A stretch of DNA of 64,000 bases, from the NCBI GenBank assembly GCA_039984955.1, contig JBDWTN010000007.1:1682501-1746500 (forward strand). Reading direction: 5' to 3'. A program made the translations under genes and the position numbers. The stretch's first letter is position 1, and each line of letters starts with the position of its first letter. This DNA is from Marinobacter alexandrii. GTDB taxonomy: Bacteria > Bacteroidota > Bacteroidia > Cytophagales > Cyclobacteriaceae. Below are positions 54,585 through 62,797 of the stretch, in pieces. Below the pieces are notes generated by a model. That model ran no database searches. It saw only the letters and a program-made list of their open reading frames with translations, and was not told the DNA's origin.

Positions 54585-55316
54585 ATGCTATTAGTACCAT
54601 CAATATCAGTTATTGAAGGCAGAACCATACGCCTCAAACAAGGAGATTACTCCAGTGAAAAAGAATATAGTGACACTCCAATAGATGTCGCTAAACAATT
54701 TGAAGATCATGGTATTTCGAGAATTCATTTGATTGACTTAGATGGCGCGAGAAAGGGTACTTCCATCAATTATGATATTCTACACCTTATTTCAGCTTAC
54801 ACAAACCTTAAAATTAATTTCACTGGTGGTTTGCACACTGATGGAGATGTGCTTAAGGCATTCGAATATGGTGCAGAAAGCATCGCTGCTGCTTCTATTG
54901 CCTTCTCAAATAAAGAACAGTTTGCTAACTGGTTGATGTCGTATGGTCGTGAAAAGATTGCATTAGCAGCTGATAGCTTGGAAGGTAAAATAAGAATTAG
55001 GGGGTGGCAAAAGGGAACGTCAAAAGATTTATTTAATCATATTGCCTACTTTTATGAAAGAGGCTTGAAATACTTGAAAACAACTGACATATCTAAAGAT
55101 GGAGCGATGCAGGGTCCTTCTTATGATCTATACATAAAATTATTGAATGAATTTCCAGACTTAAGCATTTTTGCCAGCGGTGGAGTTCGTACCATGGATG
55201 ATGTAAAAAAATTGAGAGATTTAGGACTCTACGGCGTAATCTTTGGAAAGGCTTTCTATGAAGGTGCTATCACCTTAAAAGATATTGATGACTATCAATC
55301 TATATCAGCTACCTAG
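54585..55316 (+). CDS. HisA-like phosphoribosyl isomerase lacking the first catalytic Asp
   Basis: The 243-residue TIM barrel resembles HisA (ProFAR isomerase of histidine synthesis): LKQGDYSSEKEY, HLIDLDGARKG, TDISKDGAMQGPSYDLY and FASGGVRTMDDVKKL are present. The first strand reads VPSISVIEG, where HisA has PAID, so the general-acid/base Asp8 is Ser8. The second catalytic Asp is retained at Asp130 (AADSLEG). No other his gene lies in the window. Either a divergent HisA subfamily or another isomerase is possible. Its stop shares CTAG with the convergent gene. Confidence 0.82.
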   Translation: MLLVPSISVIEGRTIRLKQGDYSSEKEYSDTPIDVAKQFEDHGISRIHLIDLDGARKGTSINYDILHLISAYTNLKINFTGGLHTDGDVLKAFEYGAESIAAASIAFSNKEQFANWLMSYGREKIALAADSLEGKIRIRGWQKGTSKDLFNHIAYFYERGLKYLKTTDISKDGAMQGPSYDLYIKLLNEFPDLSIFASGGVRTMDDVKKLRDLGLYGVIFGKAFYEGAITLKDIDDYQSISAT

Positions 55317-55666
55317 GGAGAAGTCTTGGTGTCGTATTTAAACTTGTAAAGGAAGTAGAAGATAAAATTGTATTTACTCACAGAATCATCTTTTAAAGAA
55401 TCTATCGATTCCTTTTTCTGATAATCAATTACTTCCACTTTAGCTTCCTCGCTATTTGAGACAGAATATTCCTCAACAGAATCAGTCATTTCCGAATCAA
55501 CGTTACCGTCAGGCCTCATCATCGTCTGGCTTTCCTTCCTTCTTCCATCCTGTTCTTGCTCTTGATTAATCGGGGAGTCATCACTCCCTTCTGTATTAGC
55601 CAAACCAATGTTGACAATAAAGATGAGTGTAAGTGCTAAAAATATACTGTGACTATTTTTCACCAT
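55313..55666 (-). CDS. Small exported acidic protein of unknown function
   Basis: The 117-residue product has a signal peptide (FLALTLIFIVNIGLAN), an acidic, Ser/Glu/Asp-rich low-complexity middle part and a C-terminal YNFIFYFLYKFKYDTKTSP. It is not recognised. It is convergent with the HisA-like gene, with overlapping stop codons. No promoter is clear; a near match TTACTTTG lies upstream of the ATG. Confidence 0.6.
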   Translation of the reverse strand: MVKNSHSIFLALTLIFIVNIGLANTEGSDDSPINQEQEQDGRRKESQTMMRPDGNVDSEMTDSVEEYSVSNSEEAKVEVIDYQKKESIDSLKDDSVSKYNFIFYFLYKFKYDTKTSP

Positions 55667-55773
55667 GTGTGTATAACCTTCAAAGTAACGAAATAATTGA
55701 TAGAAGGTTTTAATTTTTCACAAAACTTAACTTTAGGATTTAAAGAAATAATCGTGAACAGCCAGCATTAAAC

Positions 55774-55803
55774 AAAAAAGCCTGCTTGGATGCAGGCTTT
55801 TTA
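55774..55803 (-). terminator. Intrinsic terminator of the rimP-nusA-infB operon
   Basis: AAAAAGCCTGC (55775-55785) pairs with GCAGGCTTTTT (55792-55802), with a 6-base loop. It lies 15 bases beyond the infB stop. T-runs on both strands make it bidirectional. Confidence 0.9.
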
Positions 55804-55817
55804 TTCGTAATTGAATC

Positions 55818-58592
55818 CTACAGCGTACGTTTTACCTCTTTCACTTCAAACCCTTCTATAATATCTCCAACTTTTATGTCATGGAAATTCTTGATACTCA
55901 ATCCACACTCATACCCATTCTTCACTTCACCAACATCTTCTTTAAATCGTTTGAGTTGATTAATTTCTCCCGTGTGAACTACGATACCATCTCTAACCAA
56001 TCTAACCTGATTAGATCTCTTCACATTTCCATCTGTGACATAACAACCAGCTACGGTACCTACTTTAGAAATCTTAAACACATCACGAACCTCAATATTC
56101 CCTGTGATCACTTCCTCGCTAGTCGGTTCTAGCATTCCCTCCATCGCATCCTTCACATCATTGATTGCATCATAAATAATTGAGTAAAGTCTTATCTCAA
56201 TTTCCTCATTCTCAGCTAATTTTCTAGCTCCTCCTGAAGGTCGAACCTGAAATCCAACAATTACAGCATCAGATGCCGACGCTAATAATACATCAGATTC
56301 TGAAATTTGACCAACTGCTTTATGAAGAATATTTACTTGTACTTCTTCTGTCGAAAGTTTCAACAATGAATCAGCTAATGCTTCGATCGATCCGTCCACA
56401 TCACCTTTCACTATAACGTTGAGCTCCTTAAAGCTTCCTATCGCAAGTCTTCTACCGATCTCATCTAATGTAATGTGTTTCTTAGTTCGGATGGATTGTT
56501 CTCTTAGTATTTGCTCTCTCTTATTCGCAACCTCTCGAGCTTCACGATCACTCTCCATCACATTAAACTTGTCTCCCGCTTGTGGTGCTCCATCCAATCC
56601 TAGCATTAAGACAGGAGTAGATGGGCCGGCTGTTTCAAGTTTATGACCTCTGTGATCAAACATCGCCTTAACTTTTCCAAAATATGGCCCTGCTAGAAGC
56701 ACGTCACCAACTCTTAAACTTCCTGCCTGTACCATTATGGTTGAAACATAACCTCTACCTTTATCCAAAGAGGCTTCAACAACAGATCCTACAGCTGGTT
56801 TATCTGGGTTCGCTTTTAATTCTAATAGTTCTGCTTCCAGAAGAACTTTATCCAACAATTCATCAATACCTTCTCCAGTCTTAGCAGATACATGCTGACA
56901 TTGATACTTACCTCCCCAATCTTCTACTAGAATATTAATTTGAGAAAGATCTTCTTTGATTTTATCTGGATTAGCGTTCGGCTTATCTACTTTGTTAATG
57001 GCTATTACAATTGGAACGCCAGCAACCTGAGCATGATTAATTGCCTCTTTAGTCTGTGGCATTACTGAGTCATCAGCAGCAACAACTATGATCGCAACAT
57101 CAGTAATTTTTGCTCCTCTAGCCCTCATTGCAGTAAATGCCTCGTGACCAGGAGTATCAAGGAATGCTACTCTCTTACCACTCTCAGTCATCACATCGTA
57201 AGCCCCAATATGCTGAGTAATTCCTCCCGCCTCACCTTCTGTAACTTTTGAATCTCTAATGTAATCGAGCAATGAAGTTTTACCGTGATCAACATGACCC
57301 ATAATTGTCACAATTGGTGCACGATCTAACAACTCACTTTCACTATCAACTTCTTCAACGATATCCGTCTCTTCTTTCGCCTCGGTAAAATCCACTTCGA
57401 AACCAAACTCATCTGCTATGACAGTAATAGTTTCGGCATCAAGTCGTTGATTTATTGACACAAACATACCCAAAGACATACATGCTGAAATAACATCATT
57501 AGCTGTCACGTCCATAAGTGACGCAAGATCACTTGCAGAGATATACTCTGTTACATGTAATATTTTTGAATCCTCTTCAGCCTGTAACTGTCGCTCTTCC
57601 TCCGCCTCAGCTTTTGCTGACCTTTTATCTTTTCTATACTTAGATCTTTGTGACCCTCCTTTGCCGCCTCCGCCGCTAAGCTTAGCAAGAGTTGCCTTGA
57701 TTTTATCCTGAATTTCTTTATCTGAAAGTTCTTCAGTCTTTCTTCCTGAACTAGCATTCCTACCTCGGTCATTTCGATTATTACCTCCCCCACTTCTTTG
57801 TGGCGGCCCTCCGCTAGATTGAATACGCTTTCTAGGGCGCTTCTTTCTGTCTTGATTCGAATCAGAAGACGCAACCGGCTTAGGCTTAGGCTTATCCTTA
57901 GGAAGCTCTATCTTATCTAAGACTTTCAATCCTCTAAGAGAATCTGCTTTCGCTTTTATAACCTCATTTTTCGGCTCCTCTTTTTTCTCCTCTTTGGGAG
58001 CTTCATGTGTCGGCTTCTCAGCTTCCACCTTTTCCTCCTTCGGCTCTATCGTCTTTGATACCTCTTTTACTGGAGCTTCTTTCTTCGGTTCTTCCTTTAC
58101 TGGAGCCTCTTCCTTTGGTTCCTCTTTAGGGGCTTCTGGTACCAGCTCCTCAACTTTCAGCTCCTCTTTTGCTGGCACTTCTTCCCTAGATTCCACCTTT
58201 GCTGGCACTTCCTTCTTCTTATTCAGGTCTATTTTGCCAACAATTTTTGGACCATCCAATTTGGTCCGAGCAGATATCTTCTCTGGTTCGGCTTCAGCAC
58301 TTACGTTATCCTTTATGAGGATACGTTCATCTTCTTTTTTCTCCTCAGCAGGTACTTTTTCTGAATTGATAACAAAATTGTCGGTTTTACCCCCAATTGT
58401 TAGCTCTGATGCCTCTTCTTTGTCATGAGCTGAGTCAGCAAATTCACGGGCAAGCATATCATACTGATCCTGAGGAATCTTAGAATTCGGGTTTGAGTCT
58501 ACCTCATGACCTTTCTCTTTTAAGAAATCCAGGATTGTATTCTTACCTACGTTTAGCTTTCTAGCTACTTGACTTAATCTGTATTCTGCCAT
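55818..58592 (-). CDS. infB: Translation initiation factor IF-2
   Basis: The 924-residue protein starts with an IF2 N-terminal helix region ([21 protein letters not shown]). A long low-complexity linker of Lys/Glu/Ala/Pro repeats ([17 protein letters not shown] type, about 60-300) follows. The GTPase core has GHVDHGKT (about 430), DTPGHEAFT and NKVDKPNAN, and the IF2 C-terminal domains end the chain. It positions fMet-tRNA on the 30S subunit. It is the third gene of the rimP-nusA-infB operon, with a 19-base gap after nusA. Confidence 0.98.
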   Translation of the reverse strand: MAEYRLSQVARKLNVGKNTILDFLKEKGHEVDSNPNSKIPQDQYDMLAREFADSAHDKEEASELTIGGKTDNFVINSEKVPAEEKKEDERILIKDNVSAEAEPEKISARTKLDGPKIVGKIDLNKKKEVPAKVESREEVPAKEELKVEELVPEAPKEEPKEEAPVKEEPKKEAPVKEVSKTIEPKEEKVEAEKPTHEAPKEEKKEEPKNEVIKAKADSLRGLKVLDKIELPKDKPKPKPVASSDSNQDRKKRPRKRIQSSGGPPQRSGGGNNRNDRGRNASSGRKTEELSDKEIQDKIKATLAKLSGGGGKGGSQRSKYRKDKRSAKAEAEEERQLQAEEDSKILHVTEYISASDLASLMDVTANDVISACMSLGMFVSINQRLDAETITVIADEFGFEVDFTEAKEETDIVEEVDSESELLDRAPIVTIMGHVDHGKTSLLDYIRDSKVTEGEAGGITQHIGAYDVMTESGKRVAFLDTPGHEAFTAMRARGAKITDVAIIVVAADDSVMPQTKEAINHAQVAGVPIVIAINKVDKPNANPDKIKEDLSQINILVEDWGGKYQCQHVSAKTGEGIDELLDKVLLEAELLELKANPDKPAVGSVVEASLDKGRGYVSTIMVQAGSLRVGDVLLAGPYFGKVKAMFDHRGHKLETAGPSTPVLMLGLDGAPQAGDKFNVMESDREAREVANKREQILREQSIRTKKHITLDEIGRRLAIGSFKELNVIVKGDVDGSIEALADSLLKLSTEEVQVNILHKAVGQISESDVLLASASDAVIVGFQVRPSGGARKLAENEEIEIRLYSIIYDAINDVKDAMEGMLEPTSEEVITGNIEVRDVFKISKVGTVAGCYVTDGNVKRSNQVRLVRDGIVVHTGEINQLKRFKEDVGEVKNGYECGLSIKNFHDIKVGDIIEGFEVKEVKRTL

Positions 58593-58611
58593 ATAAAACT
58601 TTCAAGTTAGT

Positions 58612-59853
58612 TTATTCAAATTCCTGGCTTAGAACTCGAATAACTTCATGTACTGTTTCTTCTTCTAAATCTGTTCTACGCACTAAATCGTCAGTTCCGA
58701 GTTTTAATACGCTTTTTGCTGTATCTAACCCAACTCGTTTTAGCTCATCTATTACCCAATCTTCTAGTTCATCGGTAAATTCATCCAAGTCCACATCTTC
58801 CTCTGAGGCTGCATCAAGCTCACGGAAAACATCGATCTCCATACCCACCAATTTACTAGCTAATTTAATATTTTGACCACCTTTTCCTATTGCCAAAGAT
58901 ACTTGATCAGGCTTGAGATATACCGAAACACGGTCTTTCTCTTCACTTATTTTCATACTAATAATCTTAGCTGGACTTAAGGCTCTAGCTAAATAAAGCT
59001 CCAGATTATCAGTAAAATTGATTACATCAATATTCTCATTTTGTAATTCACGTACTATTGAATGAATACGAGACCCTTTCATTCCAACACATGCCCCTAC
59101 AGGATCAATTCTATCATCATACGATTCTACTGCAACTTTTGCGCGCTCTCCTGGTTCACGTACTACATTTTTTATGGTAATCAATCCATCATAAACTTCT
59201 GGTACTTCTGCCTCAAACAGACGTTCAAGAAAAACAGATGACGTTCTTGATAAAATCACTTTAGGGTTCCCATTCACCATCTCAGCTCGATGGACAATCG
59301 CTCTCACACTATCCCCCTTCCGATATCTATCCTTAGGTATTTGTTCTCCCTTAGGAATCGCTAACTCATTTCCTTCACTATCTGTAAGTAGAATTTCTCT
59401 TCCTAGAACCTGATACACTTCTCCTTGAATGATCTCTCCTACAAGTTCCTTGTATTTTTGAAATAGAATATCTTTCTCAAGATCCTTTATTTTTTGAATC
59501 AAAGTTTGACGAGCAGTCATCACTGCTCTTCTTCCAAAATCTTCTAATTTAATTTCTTCAGCAACCTCTTCTCCAATTTCAAAATCTGGTTCAATTTTTT
59601 GAGCATCAGTCAAACTTATCTTATCGTGATCCCATATGTCCTCAGAGTTATCATCAACAATCTCCCTAAATCTCCAAATCTCCAAATCTCCATTGTCGGC
59701 GTTTATAACGATATCGAAATTATCATCGGTTTCGTATTTCTTACGAATCATAGTTCTGAATACATCTTCCAGAATTCTGATCATAGTCGGGCGGTCAATG
59801 TTTTTGCCTCTGGCAAAATCCGCAAACGAATCAATTAATACTGACGCTTCCAT
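58612..59853 (-). CDS. nusA: Transcription termination/antitermination factor NusA
   Basis: The 413-residue protein has the N-terminal RNA-polymerase-binding domain (FADFARGKNIDRPTMIRIL), an S1 domain (about 135-200) and KH domains with GACVGMKGSRIHSIV and SLAIGKGGQNIKLASKLVG. A short helical tail (about 345-413) ends it. NusA modulates pausing, termination and antitermination. It abuts rimP without a gap. An intrinsic-terminator-like hairpin in the operon leader (60313-60338) could be its own control point. Confidence 0.98.
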   Translation of the reverse strand: MEASVLIDSFADFARGKNIDRPTMIRILEDVFRTMIRKKYETDDNFDIVINADNGDLEIWRFREIVDDNSEDIWDHDKISLTDAQKIEPDFEIGEEVAEEIKLEDFGRRAVMTARQTLIQKIKDLEKDILFQKYKELVGEIIQGEVYQVLGREILLTDSEGNELAIPKGEQIPKDRYRKGDSVRAIVHRAEMVNGNPKVILSRTSSVFLERLFEAEVPEVYDGLITIKNVVREPGERAKVAVESYDDRIDPVGACVGMKGSRIHSIVRELQNENIDVINFTDNLELYLARALSPAKIISMKISEEKDRVSVYLKPDQVSLAIGKGGQNIKLASKLVGMEIDVFRELDAASEEDVDLDEFTDELEDWVIDELKRVGLDTAKSVLKLGTDDLVRRTDLEEETVHEVIRVLSQEFE

Positions 59854-60306
59854 TTACTTGAATAATACTTTAACTTTTGACTGTTTTATTTTCTCGAAAC
59901 TTAGCGATAAATCTTCACTTTTATTCCTCAAAGTAATCGCTTTGTCATCTGCTTCAACTAGCTCCCCCTCAAACTTACTTCCATCGTCAATCTCCACTTC
60001 CAACATCCGCCCTATATTCTTTTTATATTGACGTAATAATGATAAAGGATAATCTAACCCTGGTGAAGAAACTTCTAACGTGTATTTACCCGACATAAAG
60101 TCTTCCTCTTCTAGCTCAGACCCAACTTGTCTACTTATTTTACTACATTGATCAATAGAAATACCATTATCACCATCCACAAACACAAGAACCTTCTGAT
60201 TTCCTGTATTTCCTTTCACTTTTACATCAACCAAGAATAAGTCTTTCTGATCCTGAATCGCTTTCTCTACTAACTCTCTAATCTTCTGTTCTTCCAAAAT
60301 TTCCAT
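59854..60306 (-). CDS. rimP: Ribosome maturation factor RimP
   Basis: The 150-residue protein has the RimP layout: LFLVDVKVKGNTGNQKVLVFVDGDNGISIDQC and YTLEVSSPGLDYPL. It assists 30S maturation. It is the first gene of rimP-nusA-infB; its ATG lies only 6 bases after the leader hairpin. Confidence 0.95.
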   Translation of the reverse strand: MEILEEQKIRELVEKAIQDQKDLFLVDVKVKGNTGNQKVLVFVDGDNGISIDQCSKISRQVGSELEEEDFMSGKYTLEVSSPGLDYPLSLLRQYKKNIGRMLEVEIDDGSKFEGELVEADDKAITLRNKSEDLSLSFEKIKQSKVKVLFK

Positions 60307-60312
60307 GAATAA

Positions 60313-60338
60313 AAAGAGGGGACTGTTGTCCCCTCTTT
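60313..60338 (-). promoter_or_regulatory. Terminator-like hairpin in the rimP-nusA-infB leader
   Basis: AAAGAGGGGAC/GTCCCCTCTTT makes an 11-bp perfect stem with loop TGTT. On the minus strand it is followed by TTTTTATTC and then the rimP ATG. No minus-strand gene lies upstream in the window, so it is not the end of an upstream gene and may be an attenuator. The -7 box at 60362-60369 would start transcripts about 17 bases before it. Confidence 0.7.
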
Positions 60339-60361
60339 CGGTATTCTAATTAATTTTGAAG

Positions 60362-60369
60362 CAAAGGTA
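60362..60369 (-). promoter_or_regulatory. TAnnTTTG box for the rimP-nusA-infB operon
   Basis: The minus strand reads TACCTTTG, a consensus match, about 55 bases before the rimP ATG. No clear TTG is present at 19-21 bases upstream (GGGGATTAAC is nearest). Confidence 0.55.
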
Positions 60370-60616
60370 GAAAACATTAAGTTAATCCCCTAAAATCAGG
60401 TGAAAAATCTCTTTTCCCCCATCTGGAAAACCATTCAAATTCTAAAAGATGTCTTTCGTCTAAAGATCCATTCATAAGCAGTTGATTTTTTGGAAATTAT
60501 CGTTGCTTAGTCTAATTTTTACACCCAGTTATAGAAATAGTTTCATCGCCCTATTTTTTTTAACCGAAAACCAAGATCAGCCGTTAGGCAGCCTTAGTAG
60601 TCTCATATAGATCCCC

Positions 60617-62797
60617 ATGATTATGAAGCTTTTAAAAAAAGCAACAGCTGTTGTATTTTTTCTCTCTTATCTATTTTCCAATGCACAAGACAATTCGGTA
60701 GGTATCAATACCAATTCACCAAATGCAAACGCCGTACTGGAACTTGTCTCACCAAATTCAAACCAGGGATTTCTTGTACCAAGAGTAAATTCTTCCCAAA
60801 GATCTTTGATGTCTGGGTCACTGAGCAATCTAGATGATGGCTTAATGGTTTTTGACACTGACCTAAACGTTTTTTATTATTGGAACAATGGTAATTGGAG
60901 AGCTGGTCTAGGAATCTTGAACGCTCTAACTGCAGGCGGGGATCTGGTAGGGGCGTATCCGAATCCACTTATAGGATTAGCGAAAGTGACTGAAGAAAAA
61001 ATTGCAGACCAAGCAGTTTCTAACACAAAACTTGGAAATGGTAGTGTAACTACCGATAAAATAAGTGACAATGCAGTAACTACCGATAAAATTGTTAATC
61101 AGGCTATTACAGGAGGTAAGCTTGAAGATATTGGATCTATAAATGCTGGAACTTATGGAACGGAGACTTTTAATGTTCTACAGCTTACCGTAGATCAAAA
61201 AGGGAGAATCACTGGAATCTCAGAGGTTGTTATAAACATTGGCAGTGGTAACATTACCAATGGCTCCATTCTCAATGAAGATATTGCAAATAGCACTATC
61301 ACTATTTCAAAGATCAATAGCGGTCTTGGAAATCAGAATTCGGTCTTGACCACTGATGCTTCAGGGGTTCCGCGTTGGACAAATAGATCAGAATTTGCAT
61401 CTTCAGCATTATCTCAAAATAATATTTATATAGGTAGTGTGGCTGGAGTAGCTCAAGGATTGCCTGTGATTGGAGATGTAAGTGCATTAAATACTGGTTC
61501 TGCTGCAGATATTCAAATCAACCCTAGTGCTGTTGGTACAACAGAAATTGTAAATGGTAGCATCACAAATGAAGATTTAAATAAAAGTAGTATCCCATTA
61601 AGTGGATTTGGGGATGCAGTAGATAACGTTAACCTTGGAAACAATAAATTAATCAATGTGGCAGATCCATCTAATTCTCAAGATGCCTCCAGCAAAAATT
61701 ATGTTGACACTGAAATTGCAGACATCAACACTGAGTCGGATGCAGATTCAACGGCCATCTGGAATAAGGTTCAAGCAGATTCTACTTACTTAGACGATCG
61801 TATCGCAACGAATATCACCGATATCGCAACTCTGGATGCCGAAGTGGATGCCGATAGCTTGGCACTGTATACTAAGTTGCAAGTGGACTCAACCTATCTG
61901 GATGATCGTATTGCGACCAACATCACTGACATTGCAGGGAAGCAAGATAATGATGCCGCTTTAACTTCGATTGCCGGACTTACAACATCAGGAGGCGAGA
62001 TCATATATACCAATGCATCTGACTCATACACTACTGCTACACTGACTCCTGCCGGAAGAGCCATTCTTGATGACACAGATGCAACAGCCCAAAGAACAAC
62101 ATTAGGGCTTGGCTCTCTTGCTACATTAAATTCTGTTTCTGCGACAGAGATAGCTAGTGATGCTGTTGGAGCCGATGAGATTATTGATGGCTCAATTACA
62201 AACAACGAAATTGCTCTCAATACCATTATTGCGGATGACATAGCAACAGGTGCTGTTACAACTCAAGAAATATTAGATGGAACTATCTCTTTCGCAGATA
62301 TGGCTCAAAATGGTGCTACCAACGGACAAGTCATGAAATGGAATAATGTTTTGTCAGTATGGGAGTCAGCGGATGATGTTGCGGTTTCGGATGCTCGTTT
62401 CAAAAGAGATATAGTTGCAATTCCTGAGGCTCTTGCTAAGATATTAGCTATACGCGGAGTAAACTATTTCTTTAGATCTGAAGAATTCCAATCCTATCAA
62501 TTCTCGGATAAAAAACAATACGGGGTAATTGCTCAAGAATTAAAAAAGGTATTTCCCGAACTTGTTTCAAAAGGCAAGGAGGGCTATTACAGAGTAAACT
62601 ACGAGCAGTTGATTCCGGTACTTGTTGCAGCAATGCAAGAACAGCAAGAACAAATAAACTCTTTGAATAAAAAAGTCACTTCTCAAGAATCAAAACTATC
62701 AGAACTAGAGTCCGATAATAAAGAGATGAAAAGCGATCTTGACTTAATCAAGAAGATGCTCATCGGGGATCCAGCAGCAAAAAAGGAAGATAAATGA
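60617..62797 (+). CDS. Exported fibre-like protein with S74 intramolecular chaperone
   Basis: The 726-residue protein has a signal peptide (ATAVVFFLSYLFSNAQ) and an N-terminal domain of a kind common in exported Bacteroidota proteins (NSVGINTNSPNANAVLELVS). A long run of trimeric-fibre-like repeats (about 120-585; NGSITNEDI types and STYLDDRIATN types) follows. The C-terminal peptidase S74 chaperone starts SDARFKRDI (Ser about 590) and includes YGVIAQELKKVFPELV and a coiled coil (INSLNKKVTSQESKLSEL). In phage tail fibres S74 domains trim themselves off after folding. The stop overlaps the next ATG by 4 bases. An ATG at 60623 is an alternative start. Confidence 0.88.
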   Translation: MIMKLLKKATAVVFFLSYLFSNAQDNSVGINTNSPNANAVLELVSPNSNQGFLVPRVNSSQRSLMSGSLSNLDDGLMVFDTDLNVFYYWNNGNWRAGLGILNALTAGGDLVGAYPNPLIGLAKVTEEKIADQAVSNTKLGNGSVTTDKISDNAVTTDKIVNQAITGGKLEDIGSINAGTYGTETFNVLQLTVDQKGRITGISEVVINIGSGNITNGSILNEDIANSTITISKINSGLGNQNSVLTTDASGVPRWTNRSEFASSALSQNNIYIGSVAGVAQGLPVIGDVSALNTGSAADIQINPSAVGTTEIVNGSITNEDLNKSSIPLSGFGDAVDNVNLGNNKLINVADPSNSQDASSKNYVDTEIADINTESDADSTAIWNKVQADSTYLDDRIATNITDIATLDAEVDADSLALYTKLQVDSTYLDDRIATNITDIAGKQDNDAALTSIAGLTTSGGEIIYTNASDSYTTATLTPAGRAILDDTDATAQRTTLGLGSLATLNSVSATEIASDAVGADEIIDGSITNNEIALNTIIADDIATGAVTTQEILDGTISFADMAQNGATNGQVMKWNNVLSVWESADDVAVSDARFKRDIVAIPEALAKILAIRGVNYFFRSEEFQSYQFSDKKQYGVIAQELKKVFPELVSKGKEGYYRVNYEQLIPVLVAAMQEQQEQINSLNKKVTSQESKLSELESDNKEMKSDLDLIKKMLIGDPAAKKEDK
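61778..61936 (+). repeat. Internal protein repeat with fully synonymous divergence
   Basis: The 17-residue segment DSTYLDDRIATNITDIA occurs identically at 61778-61828 and 61886-61936. The two copies differ at 14 of 51 nucleotides, all synonymous, in 13 of 17 codons. Confidence 0.85.

Larger units (their letters stand above)
60307..60616. other. 310-base divergent spacer between rimP and the fibre gene
   Basis: This spacer holds the rimP leader hairpin (60313-60338) and a consensus -7 box for rimP (60362-60369). I see no ORF, tRNA or other RNA gene in the remainder. On the plus strand TTTTTTTTAACC lies at about 60552-60563, but no clear TAnnTTTG is visible for the fibre gene. Confidence 0.6.

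Noticed and set aside
58000-58200. Direct repeats encoding [10 protein letters not shown]-like units as a CRISPR or satellite
   Set aside because: They are in-frame low-complexity codons of the IF-2 linker without uniform spacers.
57994-58428. A Ser/Phe/Gly-rich plus-strand frame opposite the IF-2 linker
   Set aside because: It is the antisense of the low-complexity Lys/Glu/Pro linker of infB.
60370-60616. Possible RNA gene in the rimP-fibre spacer
   Set aside because: No tRNA-like T-loop, cloverleaf or strong stem was seen in this part.
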